The notes beneath the pieces were generated by a model. That model searched no databases. It saw nothing but the letters and a program-made list of their open reading frames with translations, and was not told the DNA's origin. Both the position numbers and the translations under genes were made by a program. From Caballeronia temeraria (GTDB lineage: Bacteria; Pseudomonadota; Gammaproteobacteria; Burkholderiales; Burkholderiaceae), in contig NZ_FCOI02000020.1 of assembly GCF_001544795.2 (NCBI RefSeq), positions 1 through 64,000 on the forward strand: DNA of 64,000 nt. The letters run 5' to 3'. This document shows positions 54,004 to 62,653 of this stretch, in pieces; position 1 is the first letter of the stretch, and each line of letters begins with the position of its first letter.

Positions 54004-55365
54004 TCATCCTTCGCGCGTATTGCCTGCCGGGATCATCGTTGCTGTCGACGGCGCCTTGCGATCGTCGGCGACCCTCGCGAACAGCGCGCAGACGAGCGTG
54101 ATCCCTGCCGTGATCATTGCGAAGATGGCTACCGGCGTGTAGTCGCCGTACTTCGCGAGCAGCGCGGTAGCGATCAACGGCGTCGGCGCACCGGCGACCA
54201 ATGCGCCCAGCTGGAACCCGATCGTCACCCCGCTGTAACGTACCTCCGGGCTGAACATTTCGGCGAACCATGCGGCCATCGGCGAGAACACGGCTGCATG
54301 AGCAATCGTGAGGACCATGATTTCCGCGAGCAGAATCATCGTCGGATTTCCGGTCCCTACCATCTGGAAGAACGGGAATGGAGCCGCCACCGCGACCAAT
54401 GCGCCGAACACCACCACCTGCCTTCGACCCAACCTGTCCGATAGCGCGCCGAAGAAAGGCTTCGTCAGCAGTTCGAGCGCAGCGGCAATCAGGATCGCGA
54501 CGAGAACCGTTTTTCGCGGCAAGCCCAGGTGGCTCGTCATATACGTGAGGCCGAACGTGGTGAACACGTAGTACAGGATGTTGTCGGCAAAGCGGAGTCC
54601 CGCGGACATCAGGATCGCCCTCGGGAACCGCCGAACCGCCTCGACGATCGGCAGCTTGACGGTTGCATCGGTGTCGAGCACCTTCTTGAACGCAGGCGGC
54701 TCTTCGATGCGCAGTCGAATCACGAGCCCGACCGCGACGAGTACCGCGCTGAACAGAAACGGAATGCGCCAGCCCCACGCGAGAAACTCCGTTTCCGGCA
54801 GGCGACTCGCCAGTTCCATTCCGCCGACCGCCATGCACAATCCTGCGGGCAGACCCATCTGCGGAAAGCTGCCATAGAGGCCACGCCGGTTCGGGTTCGC
54901 ATGCTCGACGGCAATCAGGGCCGCCCCGCCCCATTCACCGCCCACGGCGAGCCCTTGCACGATGCGCAGCAGGATCAAGAGCATCGGCGCGGCCAGTCCG
55001 ATGCTGTTATATGACGGCACAACACCGATGAGCGTGGTCGAAATGCCCATCGCCAGCAGCGTCGTGACCAGCACGAACTTGCGCCCGACGCGGTCGCCAA
55101 GATGGCCCGCCACGATGCCGCCGAAAGGTCGAGCGATGAACCCGACCGCGAACGTGCCGAATGCCAGAAGCGTTCCGGTCAACGGATCTCCACCGGGGAA
55201 ATACAGCTTGCCAAAGACGAGTGCCGAGGTGATTCCGTACAGAAAGAAATCGAACCACTCAATGGCACTTCCAATGAAACTGGCAATGGCGATCGTCAAC
55301 ATCTTCGGTGACGAATGTCCTGTCGTAGTCGAGCGTTTGGTATCCAAACCCGTCTCCTGATGCAT
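54004..55365 (-). CDS. MHS-family MFS transporter (ShiA/ProP/KgtP-like)
   Basis: 453 residues with twelve membrane segments. IGSAIEWFDFFLYGITSALVFGKLYFP and RPFGGIVAGHLGDRVGRKFVLV are hallmarks of the metabolite:H+ symporter family (shikimate, 2-oxoglutarate, proline). GLAVGGEWGGAALIAVEHA is the helix 4-5 block. ATG 55365 has no clear binding site; TTG 55347 has AGGAG 6 nt upstream and may be the true start. It lies 51 bp downstream of the tautomerase gene. Confidence 0.9.
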   Translation of the reverse strand: MHQETGLDTKRSTTTGHSSPKMLTIAIASFIGSAIEWFDFFLYGITSALVFGKLYFPGGDPLTGTLLAFGTFAVGFIARPFGGIVAGHLGDRVGRKFVLVTTLLAMGISTTLIGVVPSYNSIGLAAPMLLILLRIVQGLAVGGEWGGAALIAVEHANPNRRGLYGSFPQMGLPAGLCMAVGGMELASRLPETEFLAWGWRIPFLFSAVLVAVGLVIRLRIEEPPAFKKVLDTDATVKLPIVEAVRRFPRAILMSAGLRFADNILYYVFTTFGLTYMTSHLGLPRKTVLVAILIAAALELLTKPFFGALSDRLGRRQVVVFGALVAVAAPFPFFQMVGTGNPTMILLAEIMVLTIAHAAVFSPMAAWFAEMFSPEVRYSGVTIGFQLGALVAGAPTPLIATALLAKYGDYTPVAIFAMITAGITLVCALFARVADDRKAPSTATMIPAGNTREG

Positions 55366-55416
55366 AGGTATGCGAAGCGTTATAGATTGATCTACAGACC
55401 GTATCTAAGGTCGTTG

Positions 55417-55788
55417 TTACGCGTAGGGAGGATCGGGCAACTGCTTGCCGCCGCGAATAATGAACGCGGGATTGAATTCGAGCAGCCCCGTCTCGATACG
55501 GTCTTCCGGAACACCGGCATAGTCGCTGAAAATGGCGCTCACCTTCTTGACCAGCGTGAGCTTTGCTTCGTCGGATCGACCCGCGCGAATATTGCACATG
55601 ATGAGCGTGTCGCCGCCGGGTTCTCCACCCACGTAACTGCTTTCGGACGAGAGGTCATTGAAGACCACGCTGATGATCTCGAGCGGCGACTTGATGGTCT
55701 CGTTCACGGCCATCGTGATCGCCTTGGCGATTTTCCTCTTGACGTCGACGTCCAGTCCGGCGCGCGTGTTGCAAACGATGATGGGCAT
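55417..55788 (-). CDS. Tautomerase-superfamily protein with N-terminal Pro
   Basis: 123 residues from ATG 55788 (AAGGAG upstream). Starts MPIIVCNTRAGLD, giving the catalytic Pro1 after Met removal. It holds two beta-alpha-beta units, like the 120-130 residue tautomerases (cis-CaaD, MSAD type), not the 62-residue 4-OT. It probably acts on an unsaturated or keto acid imported by the adjacent MHS transporter. First gene of the MarR-controlled operon. Confidence 0.85.
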   Translation of the reverse strand: MPIIVCNTRAGLDVDVKRKIAKAITMAVNETIKSPLEIISVVFNDLSSESSYVGGEPGGDTLIMCNIRAGRSDEAKLTLVKKVSAIFSDYAGVPEDRIETGLLEFNPAFIIRGGKQLPDPPYA

Positions 55789-55842
55789 TTCTGACACTCC
55801 TTCGAGATGAATTGATGTGTACGGGTTGGAGCTTGTTAAGCG

Positions 55843-55856
55843 GATGCATATACATC
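55843..55856. promoter_or_regulatory. MarR-type operator copy 1
   Basis: GATGCATATACATC, sharing the TGCATATACA core with the copies at 55909 and 56020. It is about 55 bp upstream of the tautomerase start. Confidence 0.6.
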
Positions 55857-55908
55857 TATACGGGCGCAATATGTTTCGACTAATATCAAAGCAGATGCAT
55901 CTACAACC

Positions 55909-55922
55909 GATGTATATGCAAC
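55909..55922. promoter_or_regulatory. MarR-type operator copy 2
   Basis: GATGTATATGCAAC, the reverse orientation of the GTTGCATATACA core. Central copy of three in the tautomerase/marR divergent region. Confidence 0.6.
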
Positions 55923-56019
55923 AGTCTAGTTAGAATCATCGGGTCTTCAACTTGGTGAGAACCCGTACTACCCTGCTCTTTCGTCGGCTCGACGTGTCCT
56001 GCAACGAAGTGCTACGATA

Positions 56020-56031
56020 GTTGCATATACA
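56020..56031. promoter_or_regulatory. MarR-type operator copy 3
   Basis: GTTGCATATACA, 30 bp before the marR start. With copies 1 and 2 it suggests autoregulation of marR as well as control of the tautomerase operon. Confidence 0.6.
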
Positions 56032-56060
56032 CTGATCGATCAGATCGAAAGGAAATATCG

Positions 56061-56492
56061 ATGTTCACCGAATGCTATTGCACCCAGTTCAGGCGCTCGG
56101 CGAATGCCCTGACGAGCATTTACGACGACGCCTTGCGACCGGTAGGTCTGAAAATCACACAGCACACGCTGTTGCGCGGGCTCGATCGCCTTGGCTCGGC
56201 GACCTACAACGAGATTGCAGCCGAGTTGTCACTCGACAAGACGACGATTTCGCGCAACATCAAGTTGCTGATCGACGCGGGATGGGTCGAGGTATCGAGC
56301 GACGAGGACGCGCGTTACAAACTGGCAAAGCTCAGTCCCGCCGGTGCCCGCGTCCTGAAGCAGGCCGAGCCGCACTGGCGCGCGGCGCAGACCCAGGTCG
56401 AGAAAGAGCTCAAGAAGTACCTGAAAGGCACCGCCAAGGACGTACTTCTGGAGGCGCTGGAGACGCTGCAGCACGTTGGCAGCGAACGATAG
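56061..56492 (+). CDS. MarR-family regulator of the tautomerase operon
   Basis: 143 residues. Winged HTH: RLGSATYNEIAAELSLDKTTISRNIKLLIDAGWVEVSSDEDARYKLAKLSPAG. Two flanking helices make the dimer interface. AAAGGA precedes the ATG. It is divergent from the tautomerase gene with three TGCATATACA-type sites between. Cys5 and Cys7 near the N terminus (FTECYCTQF) could make it redox or metal sensitive; untested. Confidence 0.9.
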   Translation: MFTECYCTQFRRSANALTSIYDDALRPVGLKITQHTLLRGLDRLGSATYNEIAAELSLDKTTISRNIKLLIDAGWVEVSSDEDARYKLAKLSPAGARVLKQAEPHWRAAQTQVEKELKKYLKGTAKDVLLEALETLQHVGSER

Positions 56493-56505
56493 GCAACAGC
56501 GCATC

Positions 56506-56946
56506 TCAATGAGGCGCACGAATGTGATGGACCGCGTGTCGCATGTCCTCGGACAACGGCACGGGCCTTCGTGTTAGGCGGTCGACGTAGACATGAACGA
56601 ACGTGCCATGCGCGAACGACTGATCACGGTCGTTTCTGAACAGGCTGATCTCGTACGTTACGCTCGTCGTCCCCACTCGGGTCACACACAACCCGCAGGT
56701 GACGAGGTCCGGAAAGACGACCTCGTCGAAGTACTCGCAACTCGTGTGCACGACCAGGCCGACAGCCTCTCCGCAAAGCGGGTCGAGTAGACCGCGATCG
56801 ACGAGCCATCCATTGACTGCGGTATCGAACCACGTGTAATGAACAGCGTTGTTCACATGCCCGTAGATGTCGATGTCTTTCCACTGTGTATTCACCTGGC
56901 AAAACCAGTGGAAGTCGCTGCGCGGCCGTGGCCTGGTGCGTGTCAT
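56506..56946 (-). CDS. Hotdog-fold acyl-CoA thioesterase (4HBT family)
   Basis: 146 residues from ATG 56946 (GGAGA upstream). The catalytic Asp and family text are in DIDIYGHVNNAVHYTWFDTAV. The rest is the beta-sheet of a hotdog fold. It hydrolyses an acyl-CoA or aroyl-CoA. It lies 20 bp after the HisD-like gene in the same transcript, so the two probably act on the same pathway. Confidence 0.88.
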   Translation of the reverse strand: MTRTRPRPRSDFHWFCQVNTQWKDIDIYGHVNNAVHYTWFDTAVNGWLVDRGLLDPLCGEAVGLVVHTSCEYFDEVVFPDLVTCGLCVTRVGTTSVTYEISLFRNDRDQSFAHGTFVHVYVDRLTRRPVPLSEDMRHAVHHIRAPH

Positions 56947-56966
56947 GAGCGTCTCCTCAGCAGCGC

Positions 56967-58280
56967 TTACGCGGGGACTGCCGTGCCGTAAGGCACATCG
57001 CGATTGCCGAAGCGGCGCACGCGAATGTTCGCTTGTTCCCCGTGCGCGATCATCCCCTCGATGGCGCACAGTCGTGAGCAGTACGAACCGATCAGCGCAC
57101 TCGCTTCATCCGTCAGCACCTTCTGATAAGTGCACGTCTTGATGAACTTGCCCACCCAGAGACCACCCGTGTAGCGCGCGGCTTTGCCGGTCGGCAGCGT
57201 GTGATTCGTGCCGATGACCTTATCGCCGTATGCAACGTTGGTGCGCGCGCCGAGGAAGAGCGCGCCGTAGTTCTTCATGTTCTTCAGAAAGTAATCCGGG
57301 TCGCGCGTCATCACCTGAACGTGCTCGGATGCAATGCGATCGGCGACCGCGACCATTTCTTCGAGCGTGTCGGCCACGATCACTTCACCATAGTCGCGCC
57401 ACGAAACGCCCGCCGTGTTGGCCGTCGGCAGAATGTCGAGCAGGCGTTCGAACTCCGCGATGGTGTCCTTGGCCAACTGGAGCGAGTTCGTGAGGAGAAC
57501 GGCTGGCGTGTTGAAGCCGTGCTCGGCCTGTCCCAGAAGGTCGGTTGCGCACAGTTCCGCATCGACGCTGTCGTCGGCGATCACCAGCGTTTCGGACGGC
57601 CCCGCAATCAGGTCGATGCCGATGCGACCAAACAACTGACGCTTCGCTTCCGCGACGAAGGCATTGCCCGGACCGACCACCATCGCAACCGGATCGATCG
57701 TCTGCGTGCCGAGCGCCATCGCGGCGATGGCCTGAACACCGCCGAACGTGTAGATTTCGTCGGCGCCGCCGAGATGCATGGCGGCGACCACAGCCGGGTT
57801 CGGCTTGCCACCGACCGGCGGCGATGCCGTGATGATGCGCGGAACGCCCGCCACCTTCGCGGTCACGACGCCCATGTGTGCCGAGGCGACCAGCGGAAAT
57901 TTTCCGCCCGGGACGTAACACGCGACGCTGTCGACCGGCATGTTCTTGTGGCCCAGCACGACGCCGGGCAGCGTCTCGATTTCGACGTCGCGAATCGACT
58001 CGCGTTGTGCCTGAGCGAAATTGCGCACCTGTGCCTGCGCGAACTTGATGTCGTCGAGCTGGCCCGGCGACAGCGTGCGAACACAGTTCGCAATCTCGTC
58101 TTCCGACAACCGGAAGCGCTCGGGCGACCAGTTATCGAACTTCGCCGAGAGTCCGGCGACCGCCGCGTCCCCGCGCGATGCAACGTCGGCGAGAATGCCC
58201 GTGACCACGTCACGGACCTTGGCGGCGTCCTGAGAGGATTCTTCCGCGCTGCGACCATGCTTCAGGTATTGGATTGCCAT
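56967..58280 (-). CDS. Histidinol dehydrogenase-family catabolic dehydrogenase (HpsN-like)
   Basis: 437 residues from ATG 58280 (AAGGA upstream). The HisD blocks are present: [45 protein letters not shown], the zinc/catalytic [23 protein letters not shown] and a late HGEQ. The N-terminal [11 protein letters not shown] and length resemble the sulfopropanediol dehydrogenase HpsN subgroup more than true HisD. The operon with a thioesterase and a LacI regulator, and no other his genes, argues against histidine synthesis. It likely oxidises an alcohol twice to a carboxylate. Confidence 0.88.
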   Translation of the reverse strand: MAIQYLKHGRSAEESSQDAAKVRDVVTGILADVASRGDAAVAGLSAKFDNWSPERFRLSEDEIANCVRTLSPGQLDDIKFAQAQVRNFAQAQRESIRDVEIETLPGVVLGHKNMPVDSVACYVPGGKFPLVASAHMGVVTAKVAGVPRIITASPPVGGKPNPAVVAAMHLGGADEIYTFGGVQAIAAMALGTQTIDPVAMVVGPGNAFVAEAKRQLFGRIGIDLIAGPSETLVIADDSVDAELCATDLLGQAEHGFNTPAVLLTNSLQLAKDTIAEFERLLDILPTANTAGVSWRDYGEVIVADTLEEMVAVADRIASEHVQVMTRDPDYFLKNMKNYGALFLGARTNVAYGDKVIGTNHTLPTGKAARYTGGLWVGKFIKTCTYQKVLTDEASALIGSYCSRLCAIEGMIAHGEQANIRVRRFGNRDVPYGTAVPA

Positions 58281-58377
58281 TTGCATTTCCTTTTTTCGGG
58301 GTGACAAAGAAGCAGCGTGGTCCGGAGTCGGAAGGCCTGCTGCGTTGCTGCAAATGTAGCGCAAGTTTTTCTGCAAA

Positions 58378-58389
58378 ATTTGCGCAAAT
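58378..58389. promoter_or_regulatory. LacI-type operator before hisD-like gene
   Basis: Palindrome ATTTGCGCAAAT with central CG, in the divergent region between the HisD-like gene and its LacI regulator. A looser half-similar AGCGCAAG is nearby at about 58359. Confidence 0.6.
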
Positions 58390-58428
58390 GCTCCACACTT
58401 ACCCTACGGGCTCATATCCATAGGAGAT

Positions 58429-59511
58429 TTGTGCCTCCTCCGTACAACCCGACAGTGCAAATCTATGCAAACGAAAGACCGTTCCGCGGTTCGCTCGAAG
58501 ATATCGAAAGTTCGCCTCGAAGATGTTGCCGAGCGCCTCGGCATCTCGGTGTCCACCGTGTCTCGTTCGCTGACGGGCCACCCGGCTATAAGCAGCGAGA
58601 CCCGTAGCGCCGTGCAGGCGGTCGCTGCCGAAATGGGTTATCGAATTCCGTCGCAGGGCCGATCCACCCGCAAATCGGCGACGAAGCTGATCGGGGTGGT
58701 GGTCGGCGCGCTGCACAACCGGTTCATGACCTTGTTGCTGACGCATCTCCATGACGCGCTGCAGGAGTTCGACTACCAGATCACGCTGATGATCGATTCG
58801 ATGAACGACTCGGAGAACCTGCTCGCTTTCAGGCCTCTGATCGACGGCTATCTCGATGGGATGATCTTCGCCACCGCGACGCTCGACTCACCCGTGGTCG
58901 CCGAGATGCAACGACGAGGCATTCCCCTCGTACTCGTCGTTCGCTCCGTCGACGATGTGAGGGTCGACACGGTCGAGGTCGACAACGTTCACGCGGGGGC
59001 GCTCGCGGCCGAGCATCTCTATCAACTGGGCCATCGACGGATCGGGCTGGTCATGGGTTCGCAGAACACATCGACGAGCAGAGACCGAGTCAAAGGCGCC
59101 TTGCAGTGGCTGGAGGGCGTGGGCATAGCGCCGGCATCGGTGCCATTGATCTATTGCGATTACACCAGCGAGGCAGGCTATTCCAGCGCCATCGCGATGT
59201 TGAGCGACGATAACCGGGTCACAGGTATCGTCGCCGGAAACGACACGATCGCGCTGGGCGTGCTCGAGGCGGCAAAAAGGCAGAGCATCGCGGTGCCGCA
59301 ACAACTCTCGATCATCGGCTTCGATGACATGCCGCTGGCGGGATCGCCGCTGGTCGGATTGACATCGATCCGACAGCCGGTCGAAGCAATGGCGTGCACC
59401 GCCGCGCGCCGGCTAGTCGAGCGCATTCGGGCCGGCGGGATGGGCGCACCCGTTCACGATGTCTTGCCCATCCAGTTGGTTCGTCGCGATACAACGGGAC
59501 CGTTAAGCTAA
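58429..59511 (+). CDS. LacI-family regulator of the hisD-like operon
   Basis: 360 residues from GTG 58429, which has AGGAG 4-5 nt upstream; ATG 58465 is the alternative. HTH: VRLEDVAERLGISVSTVSRSLTGHPAI. The ligand domain has LIGVVVGALHNRFMTLLLTHLHDALQ and LTSIRQPVEAMACTAARRLVERI. It is divergent from the HisD-thioesterase operon and probably represses it until the substrate is present. Confidence 0.9.
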   Translation: MCLLRTTRQCKSMQTKDRSAVRSKISKVRLEDVAERLGISVSTVSRSLTGHPAISSETRSAVQAVAAEMGYRIPSQGRSTRKSATKLIGVVVGALHNRFMTLLLTHLHDALQEFDYQITLMIDSMNDSENLLAFRPLIDGYLDGMIFATATLDSPVVAEMQRRGIPLVLVVRSVDDVRVDTVEVDNVHAGALAAEHLYQLGHRRIGLVMGSQNTSTSRDRVKGALQWLEGVGIAPASVPLIYCDYTSEAGYSSAIAMLSDDNRVTGIVAGNDTIALGVLEAAKRQSIAVPQQLSIIGFDDMPLAGSPLVGLTSIRQPVEAMACTAARRLVERIRAGGMGAPVHDVLPIQLVRRDTTGPLS

Positions 59512-59581
59512 GGCCACTTTATCTTGGCGGTGAGTTCTTCCTTGCGCCATGATCCGGGCTTTATTCAGTTATCCATATTGC

Positions 59582-60370
59582 CTACGCGTAGCGCGGCGCG
59601 GCCTTGGCATTGGCGAATTGGGGAGCCAGCGCACGACGGTCCGCTTCCCACTTCGTCCATTGATCGCCATCGTGCAGTGTCGGGATGGTCACGAGTTCGC
59701 CCTGATCGAGTCCGGCGAGCGCGGCATCCACGAGGTCGCTTGCTGTCATCGTGCTCGCCGCTTCCTTTTGCTTCGCATAGCCCGCCACGTCCCAGAACTC
59801 GGTTGCCGTCGCTGCGGGCAGCACGGTCTGCACGCGCACACCCTTGCCAGCTAGATCGCGCTGGAGCGCATGGCCGAAACTCAGAACATACGATTTCGAG
59901 GCGCTGTAGACACCGTTCAGCAGTTCGACCGCAATACTGACCACCGAACTGATGTTGATGATCGTGCCCGAGCCCTTTGCGACGAACGCCGGCGCGACCG
60001 CATAGGTGAGACGCGTCAGCGCCGTGATGTTCAGATCGATCATCGATTCCATTGAGTCGACATTGCCGTCCAGCACCGATGCAACCGAGCCGACGCCTGC
60101 GTTGTTTACCAGCATCGTGATGCGCTGATCTTCGCGAAGCATGCGTTCGATACTCGCGAGCGCGGCCTTGTCGTTGAGATCCGCGACAACAGTCTCGATC
60201 GAGCGGCCCGTCTCTTTCGTGAGGCGCGCTGCAAGCGCATCCAGCCGGGTCTGGTTACGCGCCACCAGAATGAGGTCGAAACCGCGCTTTGCGAGGCGAT
60301 CTGCATAGATGGCGCCAATGCCAGCCGATGCACCGGTGATGAGCGCAAAACCTTTCGTAGAAGCAGTCAT
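59582..60370 (-). CDS. Short-chain dehydrogenase/reductase
   Basis: 262 residues. ITGASAGIGAIYADRLAKRG at the N-terminus, NNAG near 90 and YSASK near 155-159. The tail (LVTIPTLHDGDQWTKWEADRRAL) is typical of the DltE-like subgroup whose substrates are poorly known. AAAGGA precedes the ATG. It is divergent from a GlxA-type regulator, its probable controller, with 180 bp between them. Confidence 0.9.
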   Translation of the reverse strand: MTASTKGFALITGASAGIGAIYADRLAKRGFDLILVARNQTRLDALAARLTKETGRSIETVVADLNDKAALASIERMLREDQRITMLVNNAGVGSVASVLDGNVDSMESMIDLNITALTRLTYAVAPAFVAKGSGTIINISSVVSIAVELLNGVYSASKSYVLSFGHALQRDLAGKGVRVQTVLPAATATEFWDVAGYAKQKEAASTMTASDLVDAALAGLDQGELVTIPTLHDGDQWTKWEADRRALAPQFANAKAAPRYA

Positions 60371-60550
60371 GATCGTTCCTTTGAGTGGATTGAACCAGCA
60401 CGGTGCCGGTTCATGAAGCTAATTCTGATCTTGACCGTCTACGGCCTCAATGTCATAGATGCAATGATTTAAGCCATCGCGCCGAGGGCTCCGCGGGGTC
60501 GTCTGTTTTGTGCTACCTTCAATGAATCAGGCCATGCCTCGCGCGACATC

Positions 60551-61498
60551 ATGCACACGGTCGGACTTCTCGTTTATCCGAATTTCCAGTCGCTCGCGCT
60601 CGCCGTGGCGAGCGTCTTCGAATACGCCAACCTTCTCCGCGACGAAACGTCGTATCAGTTCAGCATCGTGTCTCAGCACGGCGGACCGATCACTTCGTCC
60701 CAGGGATTTTCTGTCTACAGCGAACCGCTTGCGAAAGAGGGCTACGACACGCTCATCGTCGCGGGCGACAACGATTGCCGCCTTCCTTCGGCAGCGCTCG
60801 TGGAATATCTTCGGCGCGCACCGCGCCATTCACGGCGCATTGCTTCGATCTGCACAGGAGCGTTTGTTCTGGCTGCCGCGGGTCTGCTGGAAGGCAAGCG
60901 CGCGACGACGCACTGGTTCCATGCGCGTGCGTTCCAGGCGCAGTATCCGAACATTCAGCTCGAAGAAGACCGCATCTACGTGGTCGATGGGCAGATGTGG
61001 ACGTCGGCCGGAATGAGCGCGGGCGTGGACCTAGCCCTCGCGATCGTCGAAAGCGATTTCGGGCTGGAAACCTCGCGCATGGTCGCGCGCAAACTCGTGC
61101 TTTATCAGCGACGCGGCGGCGGCCAGTCGCAGTTCTCGGCGCTGCTGGAGATGGGCGCGCGCTCGGACCGCGTGCAGATGGCGCTGACCTACGCGAGTGA
61201 AAACCTGGCGAGCGACTTATCGGTCGAACGATTGGCCGAAGCGGCCCGGCTGAGTCCGCGTCAGTTCAGCCGTGTGTTTCGTGAGGAAACGGGGCAATCG
61301 CCCGCCAAGGCGGTCGAGCGGCTGCGTGTCGAAGCCGCTCGACTGATGATGGAAACGACGCGTCATCCTATCGAGATCGTGGCGAGAGAGACGGGCTTTG
61401 GTGACCGGGAACGCATGCGTCAGGCCTTCCTGCGTGCATTCGGTCAGCCGCCGCAAACCATACAGCGGGCATCGGGCATCACGCCGCTTGCGCCGTGA
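60551..61498 (+). CDS. GlxA-type AraC regulator with DJ-1/PfpI domain
   Basis: 315 residues. The first 170 form a DJ-1/PfpI-like domain (VGLLVYPNFQSLALAV and IASICTGAFVLAAAGLLEGKRATTHW, with the nucleophile-elbow Cys). Two HTH units follow: LSVERLAEAARLSPRQFSRVFREETG and IEIVARETGFGDRERMRQAFLRAFG. It should activate the divergent SDR gene in response to a small, possibly reactive, metabolite. The ribosome binding site is weak. Confidence 0.9.
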   Translation: MHTVGLLVYPNFQSLALAVASVFEYANLLRDETSYQFSIVSQHGGPITSSQGFSVYSEPLAKEGYDTLIVAGDNDCRLPSAALVEYLRRAPRHSRRIASICTGAFVLAAAGLLEGKRATTHWFHARAFQAQYPNIQLEEDRIYVVDGQMWTSAGMSAGVDLALAIVESDFGLETSRMVARKLVLYQRRGGGQSQFSALLEMGARSDRVQMALTYASENLASDLSVERLAEAARLSPRQFSRVFREETGQSPAKAVERLRVEAARLMMETTRHPIEIVARETGFGDRERMRQAFLRAFGQPPQTIQRASGITPLAP

Positions 61499-61519
61499 GC
61501 GCAGCTTGCATTGCTTGCG

Positions 61520-61915
61520 TTACTGCTCGCCGGGCGTCCAATCCGGGCTATAGCCACCCAGCGCAGGGTGATACATCTCATCGCCGGAATGCTGCGTGAA
61601 CTCGACGTTGAGCCGGTCTTCACGCAGCCCGAGAATGTCGACGCAATGCGCGCACAGCGCTTTGGCCACGTCCATACGCAGCTCGGGCGGCCTGCCCTTT
61701 CTGATGTCCAGCATCATGACCGCGACCGGTGTGGGCGCTTCACCGGCTTCGGGAATCCGCCAGACACCTCCTTCGCCCAGCTCGCGAATCGCGACGCTGA
61801 TGCGCCGGATGTCGACCGACATCATCTGCGCGTAGGTCTCGCTCATCTTCAGCGCCAGGCGCCGTTTGTCTTCCACTGAATAGTGGCCGCATACGTCCAG
61901 TTGCAGATAGGGCAT
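61520..61915 (-). CDS. Tautomerase-superfamily protein
   Basis: 131 residues from ATG 61915, so Pro1 is exposed after Met removal (MPYLQLDVCGHYSVEDKR). GAGGAG lies about 12 nt upstream. Two tautomerase-like halves; the C-terminal half has LNVEFTQHSGDEMYHPALGG. It is not close to the other tautomerase at 55417. It ends 21 bp from the GlxA-type regulator (convergent) and lies downstream of the candidate peptide precursor on the same strand. Confidence 0.78.
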   Translation of the reverse strand: MPYLQLDVCGHYSVEDKRRLALKMSETYAQMMSVDIRRISVAIRELGEGGVWRIPEAGEAPTPVAVMMLDIRKGRPPELRMDVAKALCAHCVDILGLREDRLNVEFTQHSGDEMYHPALGGYSPDWTPGEQ

Positions 61916-62055
61916 GGTCGTGACGCTCCTCGAAAGCCCCATTTTTTCATCGAAAGCAGTGCCGTTTCAATGTCACATGCGCAAGGATTCCAGACATGCG
62001 GGCGCCGCATCCGCCGCGCAGGGCTGCGGATGCGGATGCAGCACAACGAACGCGC

Positions 62056-62295
62056 TCAGAGCAGACGCGGATCCTGCGCCTGAGGAACGGGTTGGCCAGG
62101 CCACGACGCCGGAATGTGCAGATCCTTCAGGATCGCGGCGACGCCAGGCCACGACGCCGGAACTGACGGCGGCAATGGACCAGGGTTGCCGTTCGGCGGA
62201 AGCGTGATCGTGGCGATGCCGCCGCGAATGGACGACATCGCGTCGCGGTGCAGGGTGTCGGTGCGTGGCAGATCGGTGATGCTCAGCGTAGCCAT
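62056..62295 (-). CDS. Candidate double-glycine-leader peptide precursor (bacteriocin or RiPP type)
   Basis: 79 residues, with a strong AGGAGA 7 nt before the ATG. The N-terminus LSITDLP, then AMSSIRGG ending at residue 26, looks like a double-glycine leader (hydrophobic periodicity, AM-x-x-I-R-GG). The remaining 53 residues are Pro/Gly rich, with no Cys, and repeat VPASWPG and IPASWPG. Peptides of this type are cut after GG by C39 peptidase exporters. None of the usual maturation or export genes is in the window. I do not recognise the family by name. A tautomerase gene follows on the same strand 140 bp downstream. Confidence 0.6.
   Translation of the reverse strand: MATLSITDLPRTDTLHRDAMSSIRGGIATITLPPNGNPGPLPPSVPASWPGVAAILKDLHIPASWPGQPVPQAQDPRLL
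62095..62162. repeat. Direct repeat pair inside the peptide gene (48-bp period)
   Basis: The 20-bp sequence GCCAGGCCACGACGCCGGAA occurs at 62095-62114 and again at 62143-62162. The spacing is 48 bp, exactly 16 codons, and encodes the two PASWPG units on the minus strand. It indicates an in-frame duplication in the core part of the peptide. Confidence 0.85.
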
Positions 62296-62653
62296 GATTG
62301 GTCTCCTGGCAAAAGTGAAGTGAATGGCGTGAAAGCCGCCACCCGTTCTTTTGCATGAGGCGTGCCAATGAGCGCGAAAGACGCCGATTCCCGGTTTGAG
62401 TCGAATTTCTGGGCGAATTCAAGTGATTCGAAGACGAATCCACGCGTGTGTTTGCACCATGCGATGGACGCGAACAACAGTCCGATGGTTCGATGTCGGT
62501 AAATGCCAGACATATGAGCCGCGCGGCAGCGTGAGCCACGCATCACTGCCCCGTCGCTTGCCATTGGAGGATCGGATGCGTGGCGCCGGCAGGCATCGCC
62601 CAGACGCCCCCCCCCCGCGCTGAAGTCGTATCCCTTGAAACTGGATTGCTGAC
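62296..62653. other. Intergenic stretch without a recognisable gene
   Basis: About 360 bp between the peptide precursor and the truncated CoA transferase. Only short frames without family resemblance cross it. It holds a run of ten C at 62607-62616. The AGGAGA and probable promoter of the peptide gene lie at its left end. Confidence 0.5.

Noticed and set aside
56967-58280. Histidine biosynthesis hisD
   Set aside because: It is isolated from other his genes, paired with a thioesterase and a LacI regulator, and has the HpsN-like N terminus.
62095-62162. Start of a CRISPR or tandem repeat array
   Set aside because: There are only two copies, 48 bp apart and in frame within a coding gene; no further units are present.
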